DNA from: DATDCV01 sp036524155
GTDB lineage: Bacteria; Verrucomicrobiota; Verrucomicrobiia; Limisphaerales; UBA8199
Direction of reading: 5' to 3'
Assembly: GCA_036524155.1 (NCBI GenBank)
Contig: DATDCV010000676.1
Span: 1-40,638 of the forward strand
Length of the DNA: 40,638 nt
Shown here piece by piece: positions 33,692-40,638 of this stretch. Within the stretch, counting starts at the first letter, position 1. Each line of letters starts with the position of its first letter. The notes under the pieces were generated by a model. That model did not search any database, was not told the DNA's origin, and was given only the letters and a program-made list of their open reading frames with translations. The position numbers and the translations under genes are program-made.

Positions 33692-33807
33692 GCGCGTATG
33701 CATGAAAGGGGTGGGGACGGCCTCGTCCCCATCTGGAGCTGCTATCATTTCAACCAACACAGGGACGAGGCCGTCCCCGCCCCCTTCTGAGGCTTCATGC
33801 ATACGCG
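33692..33807. repeat. REP-like double hairpin with inverted outer ends
   Basis: Two inverted copies of a GC-rich hairpin lie 30 bases apart. The left one is GGGGACGGCCTCGTCCCC (33713-33730) and the right one starts GGGACGAGGCCGTCCCC (33762-33778). Each arm is itself nearly palindromic, and the outer ends CGCGTATGCATGAA and TTCATGCATACGCG (about 33693-33706 and 33794-33807) are inverted too. This is the layout of a REP doublet (BIME) or a small MITE-like element. It lies between the divergent kinase and metX genes and contains no gene. Confidence 0.75.
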
Positions 33808-33879
33808 CTGGCCCCACTGTTGTCCCGCCCCTTTCTGCTCGCTTTGCGGCCGCCAAACCCTTAGAAAGTCAAACCTGTC

Positions 33880-35682
33880 GTGAGCAAAACCGTTTATGAA
33901 AGCAGTGACACCGTGCGCCATGCGCGGCCGTTGCGCTTTGCCCGGTCCGTAACCTTCGATACGCCCCTGACGCTACAACTTGGCAAAGAGCTTCCGAGTG
34001 TCACTGTCGCGTACGAAACCTACGGCACGCTCAACCCCGAGCGCAGTAATGCGGTGCTGATTTGCCATGCCATCAGCGGCGATTCACATGTCGCGCGGCA
34101 CAACGACGACGACGATCCCGGCTGGTGGGACCTTGTCGTCGGCCCCGGAAGGGCGATCGATACTAACCAGTTCTTCGTGATCTGCCCCAACCTCTTGGGG
34201 GGATGCCGTGGCACCACCGGCCCGAGCAGCGTGAACCCAGCCACCGGCAAGCCTTACGGCCGTGATTTCCCCACAATTACCCTCGTGGATATGGTCGAGG
34301 TGCAGCGCCGGTTGTTGGATCATCTGGGGATCGAGCGACTGCTCGCCGCCGTCGGTGGCTCCGTCGGCGGCCACCAGGCGCTCACCTGGGCCACGCGCTA
34401 TCCCGGGCGCGTCCGGGGCGTGGTAGGGTTGGCCACTTCCCCGCGGCTTACCAGCCAGGCGTTGGCTTTCGACGTTGTCGGGCGGAACGCTATTCTCCGC
34501 GATCCTCATTTCTATTCCGGCCAGTATTACGACCGCCCGCAAGGGCCCGTGGTCGGTTTGGCGTTGGCTCGCATGATCGGCCATATCACCTATCTTTCCG
34601 CCGAGGCGATGCAGGAGAAATTCGAGGCCGACCGGCTCAAGCCGCGCGATGTTGCCATCGAGTTCGAGAAGAAATTTTCCGTGGGTTCTTACCTTGGTTA
34701 CCAGGGCGCCAAGTTCGTCGAGCGTTTTGACGCGAACAGCTACGTGTCCCTGTCGCTGGCGATGGATCTGTTCGATCTGGGCAGCACTCCCGAGGCCTTA
34801 GCTGCCAGCTTCAAGCCCACCGAGGCCCGCTGGTTGGTGGTGAGTTTTTCAAGCGACTGGCTGTTCCCGCCCGACCAATCCCGCGACATCGTCAACGCGC
34901 TCATCCGGAACCAAAAGCCGGTCAGCTACTGCAACGTCCAAAGCGCGTGCGGGCACGACGCTTTCCTGCTGCCGGACGAGCTGGAGATCTATGGCGGCAT
35001 GACTCGAGCCTTTTTGGAGAACCTGGCGGTGGCGGGCGACTCGAAACCCGCCTTGAAGGACGATGCGCACGGTCAGACCAGCATCTTCGGCCAGCACCGG
35101 CTCGATTACGACCTCATCGTCGGGTTAGTGCCTCCGGGCGCCACCGTCCTGGACCTTGGCTGCGGCTCGGGCGGCCTGCTGACGCGCATCACCAAGAAGC
35201 AACCCCGCCGCATGGTCGGCGTCGAGTTGGACCAGAAGAAAATACTTAACTGCATCCGCCGCGGGCTTGACGTCATACAGGCCGACCTCAACAAAGGCCT
35301 CGGGGCTTTCGGCACCGGCGAGTTCGACTGCGTGATCCTGTCGCAAACCCTGCAAGCGGTGTCGGATGTCGAGGGTGTTCTAATGGAAATGCTGCGCATC
35401 GGCCGCACCTGCATCGTCAGCATCCCGAATTTCGGCTACCACCGCCTCCGCAAAATGCTCGCCGAAGAAGGCCGGGCGCCCAAATCCGGCGTGCTGCGCC
35501 ATGAATGGTACAATACCCCGAACGTTCGGTTCTTTACGATCGCCGACTTTGAAGATTTCTGCCGGCAGCGCAACATCCGCGTCCACCGCCAGATTGCCCT
35601 CGATACCGAGACCAACAAAGAAGTCGCCGAGAGCCCAAACCTCAACGCCGATCTCGCGATTTTCGTCATCAGCCGCGACTGA
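33880..35682 (+). CDS. metX: Fusion of homoserine O-acyltransferase (MetX) and MetW
   Basis: This 600-residue protein starts at GTG 33880, the only plausible start, because an in-frame stop lies 18 bases upstream. Residues about 14-385 are an alpha/beta-hydrolase of the MetX family: 'VAYETYGTLNPERSNAVL', 'HAISGDSHVA', 'CPNLLGGCRGTTGPSS', the nucleophile S161 in 'GGSVGGHQAL', D326 in 'SSDWLFPP' and H359 in 'CGHDAFLLP'. It acylates homoserine in methionine synthesis. From about 405 a second domain matches MetW: 'RLDYDLIVGLVPPGATVLDL', 'GCGSGGLL', 'IQADLNKGL', 'FDCVILSQTLQAV', 'GRTCIVSIPNFGYHRLR'. In many bacteria metX and metW are adjacent separate genes and MetW assists MetX; here they are one chain. 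The acyl donor (acetyl- or succinyl-CoA) cannot be decided by eye. Confidence 0.93.
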   Translation: MSKTVYESSDTVRHARPLRFARSVTFDTPLTLQLGKELPSVTVAYETYGTLNPERSNAVLICHAISGDSHVARHNDDDDPGWWDLVVGPGRAIDTNQFFVICPNLLGGCRGTTGPSSVNPATGKPYGRDFPTITLVDMVEVQRRLLDHLGIERLLAAVGGSVGGHQALTWATRYPGRVRGVVGLATSPRLTSQALAFDVVGRNAILRDPHFYSGQYYDRPQGPVVGLALARMIGHITYLSAEAMQEKFEADRLKPRDVAIEFEKKFSVGSYLGYQGAKFVERFDANSYVSLSLAMDLFDLGSTPEALAASFKPTEARWLVVSFSSDWLFPPDQSRDIVNALIRNQKPVSYCNVQSACGHDAFLLPDELEIYGGMTRAFLENLAVAGDSKPALKDDAHGQTSIFGQHRLDYDLIVGLVPPGATVLDLGCGSGGLLTRITKKQPRRMVGVELDQKKILNCIRRGLDVIQADLNKGLGAFGTGEFDCVILSQTLQAVSDVEGVLMEMLRIGRTCIVSIPNFGYHRLRKMLAEEGRAPKSGVLRHEWYNTPNVRFFTIADFEDFCRQRNIRVHRQIALDTETNKEVAESPNLNADLAIFVISRD

Positions 35683-35690
35683 TGTCCGAG

Positions 35691-36044
35691 TCAGTGCTCC
35701 GTCGCCAGCGCGTCCCACGTTTCGACGTAGAGAGCGCGCACTGGATCGTCCACGGGCAGGGTGCGCGGCAGGTGCAGGGCTTCGATTAATTCGATGACGT
35801 CGGTCTGATCCTTGTGACGCCGGGTGGGTGTGTTGGACCAACTATCCAGTTTCAGCGAGATGAGCTTTTCCAGCGCCACGAACTGCGGCGTTTCATGGCG
35901 CGCCAGAATCTGGACCGCGCTGCGTAACGTCGGTTCGAGACCTGACGTGCCGGTATTCTCGCGCAGAATATAGGCGCCCGTGGTCCGCACAAGAGTAAGA
36001 TGCCCAACCGGCCACCATTTGCCAATCGGGCTTCGGTGGCGCAA
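35691..36044 (-). CDS. Nucleotidyltransferase-like C-terminal fragment, probably truncated
   Basis: This is a frame of up to 117 codons. The part 'FVALEKLISLKLDSWSNTPT' plus 'RRHKDQTDVIELIEAL' and 'LPRTLPVDDPVRALYVETWD' resembles the C-terminal portion of AbiEii/MNT-type nucleotidyltransferase-fold proteins, in which a Lys-rich helix and a 'KD..DV..L' motif recur. The N-terminal catalytic GS-x-D part is absent. The preceding gene stops 3 bases upstream in the same frame, and only a TTG or internal GTG is available as a start. It is therefore either a remnant left by a deletion or a small coupled gene. It converges with metX. Confidence 0.45.
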   Translation of the reverse strand: MRHRSPIGKWWPVGHLTLVRTTGAYILRENTGTSGLEPTLRSAVQILARHETPQFVALEKLISLKLDSWSNTPTRRHKDQTDVIELIEALHLPRTLPVDDPVRALYVETWDALATEH

Positions 36045-36047
36045 GGT

Positions 36048-36689
36048 TTACTCCGCTGCGGGAATCGTGTTCGGATCCAGGGCGGTGACTATTTGATATC
36101 GTTTGTCGAACCACTCCTGCGGCGTGGAAGGTTTCAGCGGCCCAGGCGCCGGGAACAGGAACCGGGAGACCACCGCCACACGGATGACTTTCTTTTCAAA
36201 GAGCTTGGGGAGGTGATCCGTGGAACGAGTCTCGGCGATGAAAATGGGAGAGGATTTCATCTCGCCAATCTGTTCGTCGCTGAGTTTTGGTGCGCCTACG
36301 AACGACACGATCGCGTCACACGGATGATTATTGACGGCGCGAATGAAGCGGCGCCCTGAGAGTCCAGTGCCGGGGCCGTACTTGGGCTGGTCTTTGGTGT
36401 CCAGCTCGTGGTCCTTGACCGAGAAGTCCCCGAGCCTTTGGAGCGCCCGGTTGAACGACCTTATCTGAGTTTCCAGCTCAGGTTGATCGCCGGTCGGGAT
36501 CGTGATGACCAGGATTCGTGCTTTCGGAGGAGCCGCTTTAGCCGTCTGCTCGGCGATGACTTCACCAATGCGCTGGTGAAGGGCGACGTTGTATTCCGGT
36601 GTCCTGAACTCCCGGTAGTAAATCCACACACTGGAGGCGCCAATGGTCAGCAACGCGCCGACGGCGAGCAAAATCTTTCTCGGGTTCAC
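36048..36689 (-). CDS. Membrane-anchored exported protein of unknown function
   Basis: This 213-residue protein has an N-terminal helix at about 5-24 ('ILLAVGALLTIGASSVWIYY') that should act as an uncleaved anchor or signal peptide. The rest is soluble and alternates strands and helices: 'KARILVITIPTGDQPELE', 'CDAIVSFVGAPKLSDEQI', 'KSSPIFIAETRSTDHLPKLF', 'KVIRVAVVSRFLFPAPGP'. This resembles a periplasmic-binding or flavodoxin-like alpha/beta layout, but I do not recognise the family. It lies 72 bp after the pseudopilin gene on the same strand, so the two may be cotranscribed. Confidence 0.7.
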   Translation of the reverse strand: MNPRKILLAVGALLTIGASSVWIYYREFRTPEYNVALHQRIGEVIAEQTAKAAPPKARILVITIPTGDQPELETQIRSFNRALQRLGDFSVKDHELDTKDQPKYGPGTGLSGRRFIRAVNNHPCDAIVSFVGAPKLSDEQIGEMKSSPIFIAETRSTDHLPKLFEKKVIRVAVVSRFLFPAPGPLKPSTPQEWFDKRYQIVTALDPNTIPAAE

Positions 36690-36761
36690 AGGATTGTTGG
36701 GTCATCCGGGTTTTCGGAAGGAGGCGCCTCTTCTGCGCAGCCGGCAGCGGGTTGGATCCAT

Positions 36762-37547
36762 TTATTCATCGCCGGACGGGAAACGCCACTGAATATCGGT
36801 AGCCACCTTGTCTCGCACACTCGGAATGCGGAAGGTATCAAAAGAGGCCGCACTGTTGTCGAAGAACAAGATGTTGGACCGGGTGTTTCTCGCGTGGCGG
36901 GCGTTAACGCGCTCATCCTTGCCATTGTGAATCCAGAACCCATCAAAGATGACGGGCATGCGGGCAAAACGTGAGGCTGCGCTTCGCTTGACCAGTGAGC
37001 TGGAGCGGCTGCCATCCATGGGAATGCGCGTAAACGGCCATTTTTTCGGATTACCGGTGGACCCGTTGATGCCGTACCAGCAGTCGATATAACCGTGCTT
37101 CCTCGGGTTGCTGTCGGAAGCAAATGGCCACGCCTTGGCGCCTTCGGGATCATCACGGCTCGTCGGGTTGAATTTGTAAACGAAAGGCAGGCCGGAAGGA
37201 CAGCGGAACACTGAGCTGCCGGTCGGTACGGCATAAAAGGTTCCCGAGCGAGGAGCGGGCACATACTTTGCGTTGGAGAGGAGGGTCGGCCATCCTTCCT
37301 GCCAGGCGGCTCCGTTGCGCACGCTGTACTCGGCTGGCACGAGCGCGTCATTGTGGTCATCGGAGTAAATGCCGATGGCGACGCCGATTTGCTTCATGTT
37401 GCTCAGGCAGATCACTGCGCGCGCCTTCTCTTTCGCCAAGGAGAGTGCGGGAAGGAGCATCGCCGCTAAAATCGAGATGATCGCGATCACAACGAGCAAC
37501 TCGATCAGGGTGAAGGCCTGGGGACGGCGACCTGAAGGGGTTGTCAT
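36762..37547 (-). CDS. Type IV pilin-like/pseudopilin protein with prepilin N-terminus
   Basis: This protein has 261 residues from the ATG at 37547, which puts a short basic leader (MTTPSGRRPQ) before the prepilin motif 'AFTLIELLVVIAIISILAAM'. The residue before the mature Phe is Ala instead of the usual Gly, a variant common in this phylum. The hydrophobic helix (12-36) anchors it for prepilin-peptidase processing. The mature part contains 'VICLSNMKQIGVAIGIYSDD' and a C-terminal 'HARNTRSNILFFDNSA', which corresponds to the H-x(n)-DG motif of the large Planctomycetota/Verrucomicrobiota pseudopilin family, with DN instead of DG. It is likely a minor pseudopilin of a type II secretion-like system; no other secretion genes lie in the window. 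Confidence 0.88.
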   Translation of the reverse strand: MTTPSGRRPQAFTLIELLVVIAIISILAAMLLPALSLAKEKARAVICLSNMKQIGVAIGIYSDDHNDALVPAEYSVRNGAAWQEGWPTLLSNAKYVPAPRSGTFYAVPTGSSVFRCPSGLPFVYKFNPTSRDDPEGAKAWPFASDSNPRKHGYIDCWYGINGSTGNPKKWPFTRIPMDGSRSSSLVKRSAASRFARMPVIFDGFWIHNGKDERVNARHARNTRSNILFFDNSAASFDTFRIPSVRDKVATDIQWRFPSGDE

Positions 37548-37648
37548 ACGCGGGTCAGGCAAAAGAAGGCGTGACGGAAACCTGGTGTTATACCATTGGC
37601 GTACAGCAAACACATTTGACGCTAGCAGTTTTGATGCCCGGGCGCCAC

Positions 37649-37664
37649 CTAGGGTTTTCCCTAG
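37649..37664. promoter_or_regulatory. Palindrome CTAGGG-T4-CCCTAG upstream of the beta-helix protein gene
   Basis: A perfect 6-bp inverted repeat with a TTTT centre lies 36 bp before the start codon at 37700. It shares the AGGG-T(n)-CCCT core with the palindrome at 5888-5906. A TATATT at about 37688-37693 could be part of a -10 box, which would place the palindrome near the -35 region, as expected for an activator or repressor site. No matching -35 box was identified. Confidence 0.5.
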
Positions 37665-37699
37665 TCTCTGGTCGGCCCAAGACCTGCTATATTGGCGCG

Positions 37700-40234
37700 A
37701 TGATGGTCAAACTGCTTGGCGCCCGTGTTTTTCGCGCCTTGACATTGACGTTGTTGCTTCTGCAGTTCATCAGGAGCGTTTGCGACGCGGCCAGCGTCGA
37801 CGCGTGGACCAATCCGGCAAGCGGATTGTGGCAAACAGCTTCAAACTGGTCGAGTAACCGGCCGCCGGATTCGACCTTTGGCCTGATAACGATCACCAAT
37901 GCCGGCGTAAAAAGTGTGACAATTGGCGCAACCACTCCCGCGCTGAACCTTACGATTACGAGAATCAATATCTCCGCTCCCGGCGGTTCGACCAATACTC
38001 TCGAGCTGGTGGACCTCACCACCAATGTGCCGCTGCAGTTGCTCGGCAGCCTGGCGGTTGACTGGGGCGGCGTGGTGCGCATCACTAACTCGGCCCTGAA
38101 TATCGATGGAACCTCGGGCGGGATTTTGAATATCATCGGCGGCACCGTGGAACTCGAGGACGGCCTGATCGATTGCAGCACGACCACAGCCTCGAAACTG
38201 GGTTCAGCGAGCGGCGCGACGGGCACGCTCAACGTCAACGGTGGCGCGATGCAGGTGTTCCAAGTGCACCTGGGCGCCTCGAACGGAGCCACCGGCGTGT
38301 TGAACCTGTCGAACGGCGTGCTGAACTCTTCTTCGTTGATCAGCCTGGGCCAATCCTTCTTCTCAACGGGAATCGTTAATATGAGCGGCGGCGAGCTGAT
38401 CGTCACCAATGACCTTACAAAGGTCGGCAATTTGGCAATGGGTCAGATGACCATCGGCGGCGGTTCCGCGAACTTCGCATTTCTGTCCGCAGGTGAAAAT
38501 CCTGGAGCCAGCGGCCGGATTACCCTCCAAGGCGGGCAGTTGATGGTTACTCCCCGAACTGCCAGCGACTTGTTGCGCATCGGCAGCATGGGCTACGGCG
38601 AACTCGATATCGCGGGCGGGACCCACGTCATCGGCTCGGAGTTTCACGTTTCGGATGACCTCAACGCTACGGGCGTGGTATCCGTCACCGGCGGCGCCTT
38701 AATTGTCACCAATGCCATCTCGGCCATCGGCCGGTATGGATACGGCGAAATGACAATTGCGGGCGGGATCGTGCAACTCACGAATGCCTCCGTGGGGCGC
38801 CACGGGGGCGCTGTCGGCGTCTTGAACATCCTGACCAACGGAATCCTGTGGCAGTTGGATGATCTTTCCGTTGGCCGCTTTGCCAATGCGGTTGGCCATG
38901 TCTTGCTCTCGGGAGGACTGATGGCTTTGACCAATGACAACATTTGGGTCGGCCGCGAGGGCATGGGCGACCTGACAGTCTCGAACGGAACGATGCATGC
39001 CCGCACTATGTTCGTTGGCATGTCACCAGATGGGAGCAACGCGCCCGCCGGGCTGTTGGGGATCTACGGAGGGCTGGCCATATTGTCCTCGAATCTGGTG
39101 ATCGGGACCCCTGCGGTCTCGACCGGGGCGGTGCAAATCGCCGGAGGCACGCTGCAAATCACCAACGGCAACCAATCGGGATACGTGGACGTGGCGGCTG
39201 GAACAATCGGCTTTGGCCAAGGCGGGCGGCTGTTGGTTGATCGGATGTACCTGACGAATAACGGCGGCCAGTTGGCGTTTGCGGGGGGATCGCTGCAGGC
39301 CCGGAACCTGACCGTAGCCAACGGCGCGCCTTTTGTTGTCGGAGACGGAGTTAGCCCGGCGACGCTTGAGCTGCTCGGCGGCACGTTTGCGTTCGCGGAT
39401 GGCCTGGTGATTTCCCCTAACGCGACCCTGACCGGGTGCGGCACGATCATTGGCAGCATTTTCAACAATGGCACGATCGCAACCAACTGCGGCAACACAA
39501 TTGTGGCGCCCGCGTTTACTGCGCAGCCGCAGAGCCAAACGGTCGTTCAGGGCAGCAACGCCGTCTTTACAGCCTCCGCCTCCGGCACGCCGCCGTTGGC
39601 GTTTCAGTGGCAGTTTCAGGGCGGCGATTTGTTCGGGGCAACCGCCAGCAGCTACACCGTCAGCGGTGCCCAGCCGGCCAACGCTGGCGCCTACAGGGTC
39701 GTGGTCAGCAATACGGGCGGCTCCGTGACCAGCGCGGTAGCGATCCTGGCTGTCCTCGTACCGCCGGGGATCGTGACCCAGCCCCAGGACCAGGCGGTTG
39801 CCCAGGGTGGCAGTTTCAGCTTTAGCGTCGTGGCTTCCGGCAGCGATCCGCTTTCGTACCAATGGCAGTTCAATGGAGCCATTCTCCCCGCGGCAACCTC
39901 GAGCGTTTACAGTAGAACCGCCGCCGCTGCATCCGACGCCGGCAACTACACGGTCGTCGTTACCAACTCCGCCGGCTCGGTCACCAGCGCGCCGGCGGGG
40001 CTCCAGGTCCTGGGTGGCCTAACGATCGCAGTTCGAGACCGGACCACGACTAATACCACCATTGGGTTCACCTCAGCAACCGGTCTCACGTACACGCTGG
40101 AATACACCGATTCACTACCCGTCACCAACTGGACGCCCATTTTGCCGGGAGTTCCCGGCAACGGCGCCCCGATGTCGCTCATGGACACCAACGCCCTGGT
40201 GCCGATGCGTTTTTACCGGCTTCGCGCGCAGTAG
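37700..40234 (+). CDS. Secreted beta-helix repeat protein with two Ig-like domains
   Basis: This protein has 844 residues from the ATG at 37700 (37703 is equally possible); the open frame upstream to 37541 has no signal features. A signal peptide ('ALTLTLLLLQFIRSVCDA', about 12-29) is followed by about 550 residues of repeats of roughly 25-35 residues built around 'G-hydrophobic-xI-x-GG-x-hydrophobic-xx-TN', for example 'GIVNMSGGELIVTN', 'GELDIAGGTHVIG', 'GEMTIAGGIVQLTN' and 'GAVQIAGGTLQITN'. These are typical of a right-handed beta-helix adhesin or autotransporter-type passenger. Two Ig-like domains follow, each with 'YQWQF' or 'FQWQF' and 'AG.Y.VVV.N..GSVTS'. The C-terminus carries the 'YTLEYTDSL...NWT...RFYRLRAQ' module. 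It is likely a cell-surface or matrix protein. A palindrome at 37649 may control it. Confidence 0.85.
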   Translation: MMVKLLGARVFRALTLTLLLLQFIRSVCDAASVDAWTNPASGLWQTASNWSSNRPPDSTFGLITITNAGVKSVTIGATTPALNLTITRINISAPGGSTNTLELVDLTTNVPLQLLGSLAVDWGGVVRITNSALNIDGTSGGILNIIGGTVELEDGLIDCSTTTASKLGSASGATGTLNVNGGAMQVFQVHLGASNGATGVLNLSNGVLNSSSLISLGQSFFSTGIVNMSGGELIVTNDLTKVGNLAMGQMTIGGGSANFAFLSAGENPGASGRITLQGGQLMVTPRTASDLLRIGSMGYGELDIAGGTHVIGSEFHVSDDLNATGVVSVTGGALIVTNAISAIGRYGYGEMTIAGGIVQLTNASVGRHGGAVGVLNILTNGILWQLDDLSVGRFANAVGHVLLSGGLMALTNDNIWVGREGMGDLTVSNGTMHARTMFVGMSPDGSNAPAGLLGIYGGLAILSSNLVIGTPAVSTGAVQIAGGTLQITNGNQSGYVDVAAGTIGFGQGGRLLVDRMYLTNNGGQLAFAGGSLQARNLTVANGAPFVVGDGVSPATLELLGGTFAFADGLVISPNATLTGCGTIIGSIFNNGTIATNCGNTIVAPAFTAQPQSQTVVQGSNAVFTASASGTPPLAFQWQFQGGDLFGATASSYTVSGAQPANAGAYRVVVSNTGGSVTSAVAILAVLVPPGIVTQPQDQAVAQGGSFSFSVVASGSDPLSYQWQFNGAILPAATSSVYSRTAAAASDAGNYTVVVTNSAGSVTSAPAGLQVLGGLTIAVRDRTTTNTTIGFTSATGLTYTLEYTDSLPVTNWTPILPGVPGNGAPMSLMDTNALVPMRFYRLRAQ

Positions 40235-40355
40235 GTGGAAGCCCCTGCCAGGGGGCACACGGCACCGGCAGCTCGCGAGATTTTTGGCGCGCAACCTAAC
40301 GAGGGTGTGAACGCATGGCTGGAGACTAGACCCTCCTTGCGGCAATTCCTACAAG

Positions 40356-40638
40356 TCAATGATCGGCAAGGCGTTGTTCGCAGAGCTCAAGGAGGGGAGC
40401 GGCAAAGGCCTGGCGTTCGGGAAACAGGGTGCTCAAGTAGATGTGCCGGGCCAGGCTCAGAAGCGTGTAGGTCCGCAAGGTCAGCCCGAGATTCTGGCCG
40501 CATAGCTTGAGAAATTCGTCCGCCAGCGCGTCTTCCTGCGAGGCGAGCGCGGTCGCGTCACCCATTTCGCGGAGGCTTTGTTCTGTGACGTGCGCGATGA
40601 AATTGCCGACGTCCAGCGCGGGGTCACCCAGGCAGTAG
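40356..40638 (-). CDS. Aminoglycoside phosphotransferase/choline kinase-like protein, C-terminal part
   Basis: The frame is open to the window edge, so the gene starts beyond base 40638; about 93 codons are visible. The segment 'CLGDPALDVGNFIAHVTEQS' is the motif just after the metal-binding Asp of the APH/choline-kinase fold (D...GDP..DLA...), followed by a helical C-terminus ending 'YLSTLFPERQAFAAPLLEL'. The catalytic loop HGD and the ATP-binding lobe lie outside the window, so activity and substrate cannot be judged. The in-frame ATG at 40565 is internal. It converges with the beta-helix protein gene. Confidence 0.72.
   Translation of the reverse strand, partial: YCLGDPALDVGNFIAHVTEQSLREMGDATALASQEDALADEFLKLCGQNLGLTLRTYTLLSLARHIYLSTLFPERQAFAAPLLELCEQRLADH

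Noticed and set aside
32329..33705. 458-codon plus-strand open frame opposite the Ser/Thr kinase
   Set aside because: It is antisense to a kinase domain with all catalytic motifs; the translation is Arg/His-rich and unrelated to anything known.
33481..33732. N-terminal extension of the Ser/Thr kinase to 33732
   Set aside because: The extension runs into the REP-like hairpin and has no kinase or zinc-ribbon similarity; the zinc-ribbon begins right after the ATG at 33480.

Overview
The window looks like the chromosome of a Verrucomicrobiota bacterium, most likely of the Limisphaerales/Pedosphaera (subdivision 3) type. This is inferred from the combination of a Ser/Thr kinase next to an ECF sigma factor, a pseudopilin with an AFTLIELL start, long secreted Ig-like/beta-helix proteins ending in an 'RFYR' module, temptin-like CXXCH domains fused to a sugar-dehydrogenase propeller, and LpxI-type lipid A synthesis (an outer-membrane bacterium). 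The DNA is GC-rich throughout. No tRNA, rRNA, CRISPR array or complete transposon was seen.

Layout, left to right. (1) 1-1140: the 3' part of lpxI and a small conserved-looking helical protein. (2) 1692-7007, plus strand: a regulatory block of two tandem membrane histidine kinases, a NarL-type response regulator, a receiver-less LuxR-type protein and an ECF sigma factor with a cysteine-rich tail. The second kinase has Gln where the phospho-accepting His should be. A decayed piece of hemA lies at the end of the sigma gene. (3) 7512-21334, plus strand: a long collinear cluster of exported proteins. It holds a giant di-haem MauG/cytochrome c peroxidase-like protein, two small proteins sharing a new-looking Ig-like domain, two FKBP-type prolyl isomerases, a DUF1573 protein, and two temptin-like proteins. 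One temptin-like protein has a degenerate haem motif, a CHRD domain and the shared Ig-like domain. The other carries CXXCH, Ig-like, cupredoxin and GSDH-propeller domains in one chain. The regulatory block and the cluster may work together as a regulated envelope redox system, but that link is inferred only from position. (4) 21575-22636: a DUF218/YdcF-like membrane protein.

(5) 22637-26840: a repeat-rich spacer and a graveyard of type I restriction-modification genes (hsdR, hsdS and hsdM fragments). In its middle sit two intact genes, a DUF5131 (Gp37/Gp68) three-Cys protein and its partner TcmP, bracketed by two separate remnants of the hsdM N-terminus. (6) 27235-33480, minus strand: a GH13 glycosidase, a SAM-dependent methyltransferase, an ECF sigma factor and a zinc-ribbon Ser/Thr kinase, followed by a REP-like double hairpin. 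(7) 33880-35682: a MetX-MetW fusion for methionine synthesis. (8) 35691-37547, minus strand: a nucleotidyltransferase-like fragment, an unknown membrane-anchored protein and a pseudopilin. (9) 37700-40234: a secreted beta-helix/Ig-like protein, with the 3' end of an aminoglycoside phosphotransferase-like gene entering from the right edge.

The best candidates for undescribed biology are the exported redox cluster with its duplicated regulators, the DUF5131-TcmP pair inside the dead restriction locus, and an AGGG-T(4-5)-CCCT palindrome found upstream of two unrelated genes.
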